A stretch of DNA of 64,000 nt, from assembly GCA_963580455.1 (NCBI GenBank), contig OY756958.1, positions 20,224,501 through 20,288,500 on the forward strand, in the 5' to 3' direction. Positions 46,501-57,599 of the stretch are shown one piece after another; position 1 is the stretch's first letter; each line of letters opens with the position of its first letter. The notes under the pieces were generated by a model. It was not told the DNA's origin, did not search any database, and saw nothing but the letters and a program-made list of their open reading frames with translations. A program made the translations under genes and the position numbers. The stretch comes from Euonymus europaeus. Taxonomy: Eukaryota; Streptophyta; Magnoliopsida; Celastrales; Celastraceae.

Positions 46501-49500
46501 AAAGACCTTATATTTATTCATAAAATACGAAGCTCAGATGAAAAATTGGTGCCACACTGGAACAAGTAAAAGGCAGTATAAGAGCTCAGCAAATAAGCAT
46601 TTGAAAATCTCATGGAAGTCAATGATTGCTTCTAAATTCAAATTAGTTATCGTCCACACAGAAGCCATGGCAAGAATTGCATCCCACCAGTAGAAAGTAA
46701 TACTTCTGCCAAATGCACCGTGCAAGCTACATAACTGAGGCATGACTTAAATGCTGTTTTATAATTGGCTCATATCCAGACGATAAGTAGAACACCTGAC
46801 TTACCTTGTGTCATTAAACTTTGAATCGCATGAATCAACTCCTTCGCAATTTTAGTTAATTAAAATGGAAGACAAGAGGTACAAAGTGATATTTTCGCCC
46901 AAGAGCCAAGTCTGTAGTCTGTACAAATTTTCTATTTTCATTTTTTATTGGAAATCAATCTGAGCACAAATATTATACAAAACTCAGAACCTTTCCCGCA
47001 CTGCATCTTGTGAAGTGGAGACACTTCCTATGTTATGGTAATAAGGAATTAAGGATTAAGACAGGAGTATTTACAATACAAATAGGCAATCAAATAAGCT
47101 CAATCATGAACAATCAATGCCTAAAAAGTTCAAATGCCCCATAAAAGGGATAGTAATGTTCATGAGCAAACCTGCTGATTGTAATTATCTGTAAGGGATG
47201 AATTTTCTGCTGCCAAGGACTCCGCCAAAACTCCTGATGCTTCAAGTGCTCGTTGCAATGAGAATTTCTCCCGAGTCAAGTCTTCAATGTGCTGCTTACA
47301 AGAGTTTTTTTGAGAAAAGAAGAACAATAAAACAGCTAATTAAAGGATGGGATAAAAGGGAACAAGCCCGGATTACAGTAGCAACTGTGCATATAAAGCA
47401 AAAAAAACCGAGAGAATAGCATGAGAGGAAATAAATAATATTCATTAATTTTTCTCATGTGAACAGGAAAATGTTTCGAGGAATTTGAGAAAATCATCAC
47501 TCCAAAAGATTCAATTGGTGATTCTTTATTTTTACACAAACAAAAAATTAATAATTATAAAGGGGGCCCAAATAAGGAGCAACCCAAATATATCAGGATG
47601 ATGCTAAGTTGACAGCATCTATAAGATAAGCAGAGTTGGTAATGTAATAAGTACTAAACAATACTATTACAGAGCTGAACCATAGATCAATCACTTTGGC
47701 AAGAGATTATCTACATTTTAGAATGCTCTGTTGTATCTTTCTATCCATGTCAACCAGCAAGTAACATGTGGGGTAAGGATAACCGATATCAGATTCATGG
47801 AAAATTTAAGAAACTTGGCAACCAATGTCATGCGGGAAAAAAGTAAAAATAAGGAGAAAGCTGATGTCAACCAAAAAGTCTAATTCTTACACTCAATGTA
47901 TATTCTACTCCACTAATAAGCACCTCTGTTATATATAGTGGTGTATCACACGTCACAACACACTCCAAAAAGAGTGAAGCATCGATTACCAAAATTTCTA
48001 AGAAGTAAAAAAGGTGGAGGATCAAATGAAGTAAATCTCAATGTGCATTTACAATATAATAGTTACTTAGACATTTACAAAGACATTCAAATTCTTTTTC
48101 CATCCATCTCTTTCCCTTAAACCATTCCCAACACCATCTACTAAAGCTCTAATCAGACCTCCAACACCATCACGGAAAATATTAAACAACTAGCATCGAA
48201 AATGTGGGACACCAATGGTGGCGGAGTGATAATTTTTTGTACTAGAGGGTAGGGCCTGCTACTAAATCAAGGGATAGGGTGAATTGAGAAGTCCATTGGA
48301 AAAAGTCAAGGCATGGATACGATAGGCTCCCCCTGCAACATGGGCATCCTATTAATAAATGCAATAAAAACTAAGGGTCCTAATCTAAAAGCCCGATCAA
48401 TCTGTTAAAACCCATCGAATTGAAACATCATATCAGAACATAGTAACATTCAACTAATGGGGATTATTTGACCCTCTCAATTCTTACTTCATATGTAGGA
48501 CTAATTGCATGTGAACTCTTTCTTATCAGCATAGACAATACATGCATAATACAAGCTCTTTCCTGCTTATCCTTTTTCCAGTAAATAGCCCCAAAAATTT
48601 CTTCGAGAGTATTAGTTTAGCCTCTGTGATTTTCTTGTTTGCATTTTTCTGGCGCTGTTAACAAAAATCATTAAAAAAAATAGTAGAAGCCCCTCCCACT
48701 TTCTATATTGAAAATTTATTAAGAGAAATCTCTAAAAAATTTAAGATGTATTTGGTAAATGAAATTGCTGGGAAACCCTGAAGAAAATTGGGATGACCAA
48801 AACAGGGTGCAAAAGCATATAAATTGGACAATGGACACTCTTCAGGCTGTGCCATTCCACTGACAGTCTATGAGCAAAATCAAGCAAAAAATTAATTTAT
48901 CACATATGCCAGATGGATTTACGTAATACTGGAAATTACTATGACAAAAAGCAAAAACAGCATTACAAAAAAAAGAACATGCACAGAAATGCAGAAATAT
49001 AACAATATACCTGTTCCAAAGCAGCAAAATCTTCATATTGTTTAGGTGAATAAAACCCATGATTTTTCTCCAAGCTATTCTCATTAACAATCGACTTTAG
49101 TACGTCAACTCCATTACTAGTAGGAAATGAAAACTTGGTGGAATGGTCAAAAGCACTGGCCATATTAGAATATTTTGGCTTAGTGAAAGGACCCATAGTT
49201 TCAGTTTCTTTTGATAGCTTACTGTTGGCAGATAATCTGAAAGTATCTTCGCCAGTAATATTTGAATTAGTGGACAGAAATGAGTCCTTCTCAAATCCTT
49301 CCTGTTGGAAACTTGTCTCTGCAGAAGCTCTAGGAACATTGAGCGAATCAAGGAATGATGGGCGGGATCTCCTAGAGTTCACTTCAGTTGAGGTCGAATG
49401 CAGTGGCTCATGACTGAGGGAGCTTCTGATGTCAGAATTAAAGCCTGTGGAATCACTTGTCTGGATATTTGTCCCATGCATGCTGGAGGAACCACTAGCA

Positions 49501-52500
49501 AAGCTGCTACGTTTTCTTTCCTCCAAGTCATAATCAATATGATCATGTGACTTTGCAGCACCATGCACATCTTCAACAATTTCTGTCATGGATACTCCAG
49601 AGCTGGTGGTAGGTTGAATAGAGTCTATCATAAAACCCCAAACACTTAGTGACAGTTACGACTTTTATACTTTAGCATTGCATTATTATGAAAAGTTAAA
49701 GAGTAATTAATATCAGTAGAAAACAAAATGATATTCCAATAAAACACGTAACGTTGTAGCTTGTAACAATACAAAAGCTTTTTTTATATGAAAATTCAAC
49801 AAAATTACCTTGGTAATAAGGCGAAGTAATGCCGACTGCTGGTAAGCCAGTAAAACTGGGCTTCATAGGTATTTGAAAACTGCCAGAATTCGAAGCTAAA
49901 ACACTCGTAGTAAAATTACCATATGGTGAGCCAGAGAGGCTAGCAGAAGAATCTTTCAAGTGACTGTTATTTTCTTTCGTCTGAGAAGACTCCATCCCAC
50001 TAGATCGACTGTAAGTGCTAAAAAACCCATATTTAAGTGGGCCTTTTGGGGCTCCATTATAGTATTCAATGTCATTAGTCATGTCTTTTATCTCTTGGAC
50101 ACCAACTGTTTCAGTAGGTTCTGAGGCATCAAATTTCTGAAAATCTAGAGTCTTTGCATGTGTTGGTGCTAGGTCTACCAACGATGAACTACGATTACCA
50201 ATAAAAGATACATTAACATCCGTATCTTTCGAATAACTTTGTTCGCTGTTTTGTTCAAGACCAGGTGCTTTGATGCCATTGTTCATATCTACACCAAAGC
50301 CTTCAACAAAACTTCTGGGATCTTCAGATGTATCTGTGCCATCTGAGTACGTAACACGCTCAGCCTCTAAAAATTGTTTCTGAACTGTGCTAACATCAGA
50401 AGTGTGATATTGGATAGTGGAAGCAGATTTCTTGGCTCGTTCAGATGCTTTTTTCTTGCGGAACTCCTCCAGCTACAATAATAAGAAAGTGGGCAAAATA
50501 AGAGGGAAAAACTTTAAAAAGTCATGTTCAGATATTGCAGTCCTATAAAAGTAACTAATAGTTCAAAAAATTGCAGGTACTTCCAAGAAAAGGAAACACT
50601 GGCCACAAAACATATTAATTCATATGGTTAAAGCACCTTGAGTGGCATTCCAAAACAAAAGAAACATGCCCCATAAAGTAACATGGTTTTCAATTCTGAA
50701 AAGACCATCATTTATCTCCCACTAAATCACAAAACAGATACAATTTTCTGGAAGCTGTTCTAAACTCCAGCGACTTTGCATGAAGACTACTAGAAATCCT
50801 CAAAGCCAAAAGCTTGCACATGGCAGCTTAAGACTTTTACCATTGCATCAGAGGTAACTTTTGCTATAAGGGAAATCGAGATTACACTGAAGTACGAGCT
50901 TAAACTAGTAAACTTCACATAGTCATCAGTCATCACACATTCAGAGTCACAGAAATGACAAAAAACAAGAAAAATAAATTCATTAGCAGCTACATATTAT
51001 CATTAGAAGTTTTTACTGGGTGGACATTATTGTTTCCTAAGAAAGATAAAAAATCTTATGAGGTATCATAGATACAGCATGTGGTCATCAATAACCTTCT
51101 ATAATAACTACATCTCACCACCATTTGATAATGCCGTTAGTGGTTGGGCTTAGGGGGGCCTATGCGATGTTAGTTAAAAATATTTCAATAAATAAGTGTG
51201 TGGTCTCCAAAGTTGGGTAACACACTCGACACTTTCTCCTATTCTCTCTATTAACTTAACCTACATGGCTACATGATATCAGAACCGAGTGCGATACCTC
51301 TCATCTGCGACTGAACAACTGATCGAACGCCACTCCAATCGCCTGAGCCTTCCTTCTGCGCGGCCATCACCCAATCTCTACACGGCGCTCTCTGTGCCCA
51401 TCACCTGCAACCTCTGCGCACTTCATCTCTGTTAGCGATTGGGCAGTACCATCTTTGTTTGGATTTTTTGATTGATTTATTATGTTCCCATCTCACTGTT
51501 CGTCACTTTTCTTGCTGTTGGTCTTTGGTTTTAATGAATTGGGGGTTGTTTCACTTGTTGGGTTTGATTTTGATGGTTCTGGACATGCTCTCAGTGTTGA
51601 TTGTTTGATTTTTCTGCACTTGACAAATTGGAGCAGAACTTCAGTTTTGAAGTATTTTGGGTGCTGTTTGTATGCTGTGTTTTTGGAGCAGTGTTTTTCT
51701 ACCGGCTATTTGGTCTTGCTTAATACCGGTTACCCTACCTTTGGGTCTTAATTTGGTGTTTTTGTTTTGGGAAATTTCTTATCTATTTGTAGTGATTCAA
51801 TATGGCAGAAACTGTACTTAAGAATGTGGCTGAAACAGAGGCGAAGTCTTCTATTTCTGAATTGGTACCCTCCTCCAACCGACTTACTGATCAAACGTTG
51901 GATGGGACTAACTATCAACACTGGATAAAATTGTCTTGTTTTCTATCCTTGGGATGGATAGGGAAGATCATCTCACGGATGTTGCTCCAACTGATCCTGT
52001 GAAAGCTAAGGTGTGGAATCGTGATGATGCACGTCATCTCTAATTTGGTGACCGTGATGCAGTTAAGAAAGTTTGGGAATATCTTGGAGTGCTTTATACA
52101 GCCAAAGATGATACCAATTGACTATAAGATGTGGCTCTTTCTTTCTTCCATCCCGTTCAAAGAGCGATTCCTATCAAAGAGTACTTTGCTTCGTTCAAGA
52201 AAGTTTATGAGGAATTTAATACTCTTATGCCATTGACCAGTGATATCCATCAGATGCATCAGTAGAGAGAGCAACCGGCAGTCATGGCATTTCTAAGTGG
52301 ACTACGGAACAAGTATGATCCTGCCCGAGCACAAATATTATCAGGCCGAGAGAGCTATCGAGCACATCGTTCTATTCATTCTATTTCTCACTCTAGTGAT
52401 CTCACTGATCGTACAACTTTAGCTGGGTACAACACTCACGGTGAGCGTGGTGGAGGCCATATCTAAAATGAGGATCAAGGTGGACGCCACCCGGATGGTA

Positions 52501-54312
52501 AATTTGTATGCTATTATTGTGGTGGAGTGGATCATACACGTGATCGTTGTTGGAAAAACTATATGGAAAGCCCCCCGCTATTAAATCAGCCCATATGGTG
52601 TCGATTACATTGATACCTTCTCCCCGGTGGCTAAGTTCACATATGTTTAATTATTTATTTCCCTAGCTACCACTTTTTGGTGGCCTTTACATCATTTGTA
52701 GTAGGCAATTTGGTTTCGTGGAAAAGCAAGAAACAATCTATGGTAGCTCATTCCAAAGCCGAGTCTAAATATCGAGTTGTGGCCCATGCTACTAGTGAAG
52801 TTATTTACTTGAGGAAACATTTGGAGGAGTTGGGATGCAAGTCGAGTGATGAGTCTCAATTGTAGTGTGACACAAGTCGCGATCCACATTGCTTCGAATC
52901 CAGTGTTCCATGAGAGGACAAAACACATGGAGGTGGATTGTCACTTTGTGCATGACAAAGTGAAGAATAAAGAGATTTATTTACAATATGTTAAGACTAG
53001 TGATCAACTTGCTAATGTGTTCACTAAGTCATTATTGGGGATTCGGGTTACCTTTATTTGTAATAAGTTGGGCACGATAAATATCTATGCTCCAATTTGA
53101 GGGGGAGTGTTAGTGCTTTGGGTTTAGGGCCCATGGACCTATGTGATGTTAGTTCTAAATATTCCAATAAATACGTGTGTGGTCCCCACTTTCTCCAATT
53201 CTCTCCCTTGACTTAATCTACAACGTACAATGCTGGATGATAAATTTCCCTTCTAACTGAGTATTTTTTTTAACAAATTTAGTTACAACATGTCAACACA
53301 TCAGAAACATAAAGGCCAAGCCATGGTCAAGTTCAGGGTGAACTTCTTTGCCCTTTTTAGGGCCACACTCGCTTGTTAAATACTCAACAATATGTACAAC
53401 CTTTCATAATATGTAAAACTTCAGTGCCAACCTCCTTCCCCTTCTCCCCCGTTAACTCTTATCCTTATACTTAATTTTAACCTTCAAATTTTCATGTTTT
53501 CTTTTCTGCCACCTTAACTAGACTCAATGGGACAATAAAATTGTGCGTGCAACATACTGCAGCCTAACAAAACTACTCCGCAATTCCTCATCATGTGTGG
53601 TTGTATGCTTTCAAACTCTCCTAAACACAAAAAAAATTCTAACAGACAACAGAAGGTATGAGCCAGTTTAGCTTGCTATGCTATGCCTATACTCCTCCAA
53701 GGTTATCCTAGTTTTTCAACTATTAAGGTTCTTGGATGAGCCCATGGCATAAGTAAAAGCATAGAGTTCAATAATACATAATCTGCATACAAAGACAAAG
53801 ACATAAAAATTTAAAATCACTATGAAGATGAAGAAGAAACAAGATATTCCCATGAAACCATAGAAACACAACTAAAAACAATGGCATGTCTAATTGCAGC
53901 TCCCAAAATAAACAATAGATTGAAAATTCAAAACTCAGGGCTAAATCAGCTCAGAGATGGGGGCATGGGCACTACCATGAATAGCACATGAAGATAGACT
54001 TTGCAAGAAAAAAATACATAACCAACCATCATCCCATATTTACCATATCAACAATAAACAGTGATTTAATGAGAAACTGAGAAAGTAAAGGACATAAAAC
54101 TTCAAATTCGCGATCCAAAAGGAAATAAAAGTCCACATACGTTTGGAGGAAACCTAATAATATGGCAACCAAGTGTAAGAACTCGTTCAATCAAAATTGA
54201 TTATTTGAATGAAACAAAAAAAAAGAGTAAAAACCCAAAAGCGTACCTTCTTCTTTCCAGCTTCCAAATGCTCTTGTTTGCGCGAGGTCTGCAGCACCTG
54301 AGCTGACGCCAT
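35619..54312 (-). CDS. BLI: BLISTER (Polycomb-associated coiled-coil protein)
   Basis: Thirteen coding exons join in frame with GT/AG introns: 54312-54247, 50472-49809, 49624-49011, 47291-47172, 46419-46363, 44224-44114, 42854-42778, 41363-41296, 40928-40818, 39873-39710, 39554-39486, 37063-36911 and 35699-35619. They total 2,355 nt, i.e. 784 residues, against about 714 in Arabidopsis. The N-terminus has [20 protein letters not shown], diagnostic for BLISTER. Residues 45-445 are Ser/Thr-rich and poorly ordered. Residues about 448-720 form an SMC-like coiled coil ([20 protein letters not shown] and following). The end is [20 protein letters not shown]. In Arabidopsis BLI binds the PRC2 subunit CURLY LEAF and limits stress-responsive gene expression; the same role here is inference by homology. 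All exon joins keep phase and no stop interrupts. Introns are long and full of repeats. Confidence 0.95.
36911..37063 (-). other. BLI: BLISTER exon 12
   Basis: It encodes [20 protein letters not shown] to the acidic DEGDE, 51 codons in phase 0. Its acceptor is an unusual purine-rich AATGAAG without a strong pyrimidine tract, so this 3' splice site may be weak. Confidence 0.85.
38224..38723. mobile_element. hAT-like MITE in BLISTER intron 11
   Basis: The 500-bp element starts CAGTGGCGAATCTAG and ends CACCCGCCACTG, the widely found CAGTGGCGG-type terminal repeat. Flanks are TAAGTGAG and TGTGTGAG, an 8-bp duplication with two mismatches. No ORF. Confidence 0.8.
38812..39299. mobile_element. MULE-type MITE in BLISTER intron 11
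   Basis: A perfect 9-bp duplication GCATAGAAC (38803-38811 and 39300-39308) flanks 488 bp. Near the ends are inverted blocks of GGACACGGACACGGACG and CGTGTCCGTGTCCGATACG. There is no ORF. The 9-bp duplication points to a Mutator-type non-autonomous element, although the extreme ends are only weakly inverted. Confidence 0.72.
40130..40232 (+). repeat. SINE-like fragment in BLISTER intron 9
   Basis: The text GACCCTCTTGACCATGAG, then TTCAGGGATCCAAACCCCC, resembles the box B half of tRNA-derived plant SINEs. It is followed by a (CA)n and A-rich tail at about 40216-40240. The box A half is unclear. Confidence 0.35.
40985..41120 (+). repeat. SINE-like fragment in BLISTER intron 8
   Basis: GAGGTTCAAGTGCCCCCTC at about 41047-41065 fits a pol III box B (GGTTCAAnnCC). 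GAGCTCTTGCGACCTGG upstream would be the tRNA-like part. An A-rich tract follows at about 41107-41119. It is not full length. Confidence 0.35.
43492..43523 (+). repeat. (AT)n microsatellite in BLISTER intron 6
   Basis: About 16 uninterrupted AT dinucleotides. It should be length-polymorphic. Confidence 0.97.
51132..53229 (+). mobile_element. Short-LTR copia element in BLISTER intron 1
   Basis: A complete but decayed copia element, inserted opposite to BLISTER. The 5' LTR (about 51132-51269) and 3' LTR (53108-53229) are only 120-140 bp and share GGGCTTAGG/GGGTTTAGGG, ATGTTAGTT, CAATAAATA and TGTGTGGTC. A degenerate primer-binding site TGATATCAGAACC follows the 5' LTR, and a purine tract TTTGAGGGGGAGTG precedes the 3' LTR. 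Inside lie gag, a zinc knuckle ([14 protein letters not shown]), a short RT trace (SPVAKFT) and the RNase H tail. Most of integrase and RT is deleted. No clean target duplication was found. Confidence 0.85.
51802..53095 (+). pseudogene. Remnant copia gag-pol in BLISTER intron 1
   Basis: The ATG at 51802 opens a gag with [12 protein letters not shown]. Frameshifts follow, but [20 protein letters not shown] and [19 protein letters not shown] are recognisable copia gag. The zinc knuckle is near 52505. Coding then jumps to the end of RT and RNase H, where [20 protein letters not shown] and [16 protein letters not shown] mark the last domain. Internal deletion plus stops; non-functional. Confidence 0.9.
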
Positions 54313-55060
54313 TGAAGCACAAAATTCCGCAAAAACCCTCAAATCTCATAAACTACCAAGCCCAAATTTTCACTCGTACTAATGATAACACGAAACCCGA
54401 ATTACCTTCAATTGAAATCTACAATTATAAACCAAGATCACAAAAAAATCGAAAAAAGGCTATTCAGAAAAAGAATGAGGAAGCCAACGGTGAAGTTTAA
54501 GGTTAAGGCGATTTGAATTTTTGAATTCGGATTGAATGGGAAAAGAAGAGGAATAAACCCTAGAATTTAGTACGGACAGATGGAAAGTTGGGACCGATCT
54601 GATCGCGCAGGAAAAGGAGAGCTGTTCGTGAAATTGTTTCGAGCAGATCTCCCCTTATTTTTCTTTCTCTTCGTTTTCTCAATATTGTTGGTTCAAAACT
54701 TCAATCAAATTACTTTTTTTTTTTTTTTTTTTGTGTGTGTTTTTTAGAGTTATGTAGTTTTATACGTTGGCTTTATTTATGGCTTTATGGTGTTAAACTG
54801 CTGATAGGAATCACAATGATGGTTACTACAGTGTCCATTAATGCTTCATTTAAATCTTATTTTTTATTATAAAAAAATAATTTTACATATTTATTTACAT
54901 CCCTAATATACTTCTCTCAATATAATTTTTTTATTACTCAAAAATCAACTCATTATCTTTTCAATCCTTTATTAATACCCTATCAAAACTAATATTGTGT
55001 ATCACTTCCACTAACTTAAAATCAAATCATATATTTAGTCACATCTCTCAATAGCCTGAT
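54313..55060. other. BLISTER promoter side
   Basis: Upstream of the BLISTER ATG. The nearest 300 bases are likely 5' UTR and promoter. A run of about 20 T lies at 54713-54732. AT-rich sequence follows without a gene. Confidence 0.5.
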
Positions 55061-55250
55061 TAATACTATTGTTCATCACTAAAATATATATCATATTTCA
55101 ATTTAGTCACCCAAAATCAAAAAGTTGAAAGTTGGTAACTAAAAGTGTAAATTTGTTCCACAATGATCATCCAGACAATTTTGTTGAAATTGGACAACTT
55201 CGCTGCCTACTTGGCTTAACTATGTTTTATAAAACCAATGTGGTTCGACG
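55061..55250 (+). repeat. Interspersed repeat, left copy of an inverted pair
   Basis: Starting TTAATACTATTGTT, this copy matches the reverse complement of 60753-60560 over at least 135 bases at roughly 75-80% identity. Shared words include ATATCATATTTCAATTTAGT and AAAGTGTAAATTTGTTCC. A related TTTTGGTCACTC fragment also occurs at about 29910-30010. Confidence 0.8.
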
Positions 55251-55826
55251 ACGTCAAAATAAAGAAGATATATTGTGTTTTAGTTCCCCAATTAAACTAA
55301 AAACCAAAAAAAGTAATTGAGAAACCCTAGCACCCCCTCCTGCCGCCTGCACCTATCATCTGTGTAATGTAGATAAACCCCAACAGACATAAGAACTTAA
55401 TCTAAAATGGAGATTCTGCTACCACAAAATTCCTCACTCTAGTCCATCTCTGAACCTTCGAATCTCTTTACCTCATTAAGCATCGTTTTAGTAAAGTTTC
55501 CCTTCCACAAAGAAAGACAAATCCTTGCTTCCTGGATTGCTGCTCACAAGTCTTCATGGTCGATTCCTGCTTATAACTTTCAGACAGCTACACCTACACC
55601 ATATCCAAAGTTATCTCGCTCTATCAAAAAACTATTGCCTTTGGCACATTTGAGGCGGCCCCCTCGAAGTGGTCAATCTTCTTTTTCCTTCTATTCTGCC
55701 TGTTTCTTCTACATCAAGGTCTAGAGTCTTAACAATTGGTATCGAAGGCTCGCTCTTCCGTCTTGAACGCCACTCACTCGTAATCAGAAACACGATCGTG
55801 GTATACTCGATCTACCAACTTATGCA

Positions 55827-57154
55827 ATGGCTGCTGGTGGTTCCACTCTGTTTGTTCCTACTGATCCAGACTTGGAAGCTAAGTTAGTGTCTCGCATTGA
55901 CTCCAAATTTGAGTAGTTGCGTGAGCTCCCACAGGCTTCTATTTCTCAAGCCTTCAGTGAGCGTTCTCAGCTTGACCTTTGGATTGGCTTTGCTTCTAGC
56001 GCTGATCTGACTGTTCGTTCGTTTCTTGGAGACTCTCGTAGTGGTTAGTCTGACGGTGACCCAGGGGTCTTGCGTATGAATGTGGAATTTCCCCGCTGGG
56101 AAGGGGGCAATCCCACAGGGTGGATTTCTTGGGCTGAAAAGTTTTTCGATTTTATCGTACCTTATGGCTCAGAAAGTTGAAGTGATTGTTATTAGTTTAG
56201 AGAGTGATGCTATCTAGTGGTACGATTGGTTTGAATCTTGCCACGGTGTTCCATCCTGGACTGAGTTTGTGGATGGATTGCTAGTGCGATTTGGCCCTTC
56301 TGAGTATGAAAATGTGGATGGGGAGTTAGCAAAAATTCAGCAAGTAACTACTGTTTTGGAGTATCAAAGCCGCTTTGAGCGCCTCTTGAACAGGGTTCGT
56401 GACTAGACCGAGAAGCAGTTGATTGACACATTTGTTTTAGGCTTACAAAAAGATATTTGTGGAGAGATCAAGTCTTGTAAATCGCGTACCATGGCAGCCG
56501 CAATTTCATATGCTAGACTCCATGAGGATAGATTACAAGAGCATAATCGCCCCCCCCCCCCCCCCCAAATCTTTTAGTAAATCCTCTTTTGAGCCTTCAC
56601 CATCACGTATTCCAAATCCAAGAAATGTGGGTCCTCATCGATTAACCTAGGAGGAGATCAAAGAATGGATGGCAAAAGGTTTATGTTGGCATTGTGATGA
56701 AAAATGGCATCGGGGACGTGTCTGCAAAATTAAACATATTTTGATGATCGAGCCAGATGGTGGCGACGGTGGTGAGGATGGTGGTGATTTCATCGAAGAA
56801 GTTAACGGGCTTGATGACCTTGAAGCTCAGGTCATTAGTACTGATGATCTTATAGCTATCTCTATTCATGCTCTAGTCGACCATGCCACCCCACAAACCA
56901 TGCGTGTTGGTGGGTTTGTTAAACGTCAGAAAGTTGCAATTCTTATTGATAAGGGCAACACCCATAATTTCATGGATGACAAAATCGTGGGGGGACTTTC
57001 TTGTGTAGTTGAGCAATCCGATCAATTTTCTGTCAAGTTTGCTGATAGTCGATCATTGATTAGTTTAGGCAAGTGTTCCAATGTTAAAATTTCATGCAAG
57101 ACCAGGAACTCATGGCGGATTTCTTTTTACCTGCCGCTGGATATATGGTTGTGA
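55827..57154 (+). pseudogene. Ty3/gypsy gag, zinc knuckle and protease
   Basis: Gag begins MAAGGSTLFVPTDPDLEAKL and is recognisable through FPRWEGGNPTGWISWAEKFF and EYQSRFERLLNRVRD, broken by stops and shifts. A C17 homopolymer lies at 56550-56566. The open stretch at 56669-57154 has the zinc knuckle (CWHCDEKWHRGRVC, with the His/Gly spacing altered) and a retropepsin site reading LIDKGNTHNF. Active enzymes have Asp-Ser/Thr-Gly, so Lys replaces the Ser/Thr beside the catalytic Asp. Confidence 0.88.
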
Positions 57155-57599
57155 CTTGGTGTTAGGTGCCCAATGGTTGCGTACATTGGGTGATATTATT
57201 TGGAATTTTTCAAAGCTCCTCATGAAGTTTGTCTTGGAGGGGTAGAAGATTGTGATTAAAGGCAAGGAAGATGGAGTTGTCACCATTGTTAGCAATCATC
57301 GAATTGAGAAAATTTTATCTAAAGAACGACATGGTATAATTTTGCAGTTGTTGGGCCGGGCTAGGGGAAGTCATGATGAGTTTACTGATGTGAGATTAAC
57401 TGAGCTCTTTACTGAGTTCCATGATGTTTTTGTTGAACCATAAGGGTTACCTTCTAAATGTACTCATGATCATTGTATCCCACTACTTCCAGGAAGTGCT
57501 CTTGCCAATGTTCGACCTTACTCTTACCCATATGTGCAAAAGGGGGAGATAGAAAAAATGGTACATGAGATGCTCACATCTGGAATTATATAGCCCAAC

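Noticed and set aside
49135..49413. Plus-strand open frame in BLISTER exon 3
   Set aside because: Antisense shadow of a Ser-rich exon; no domain.
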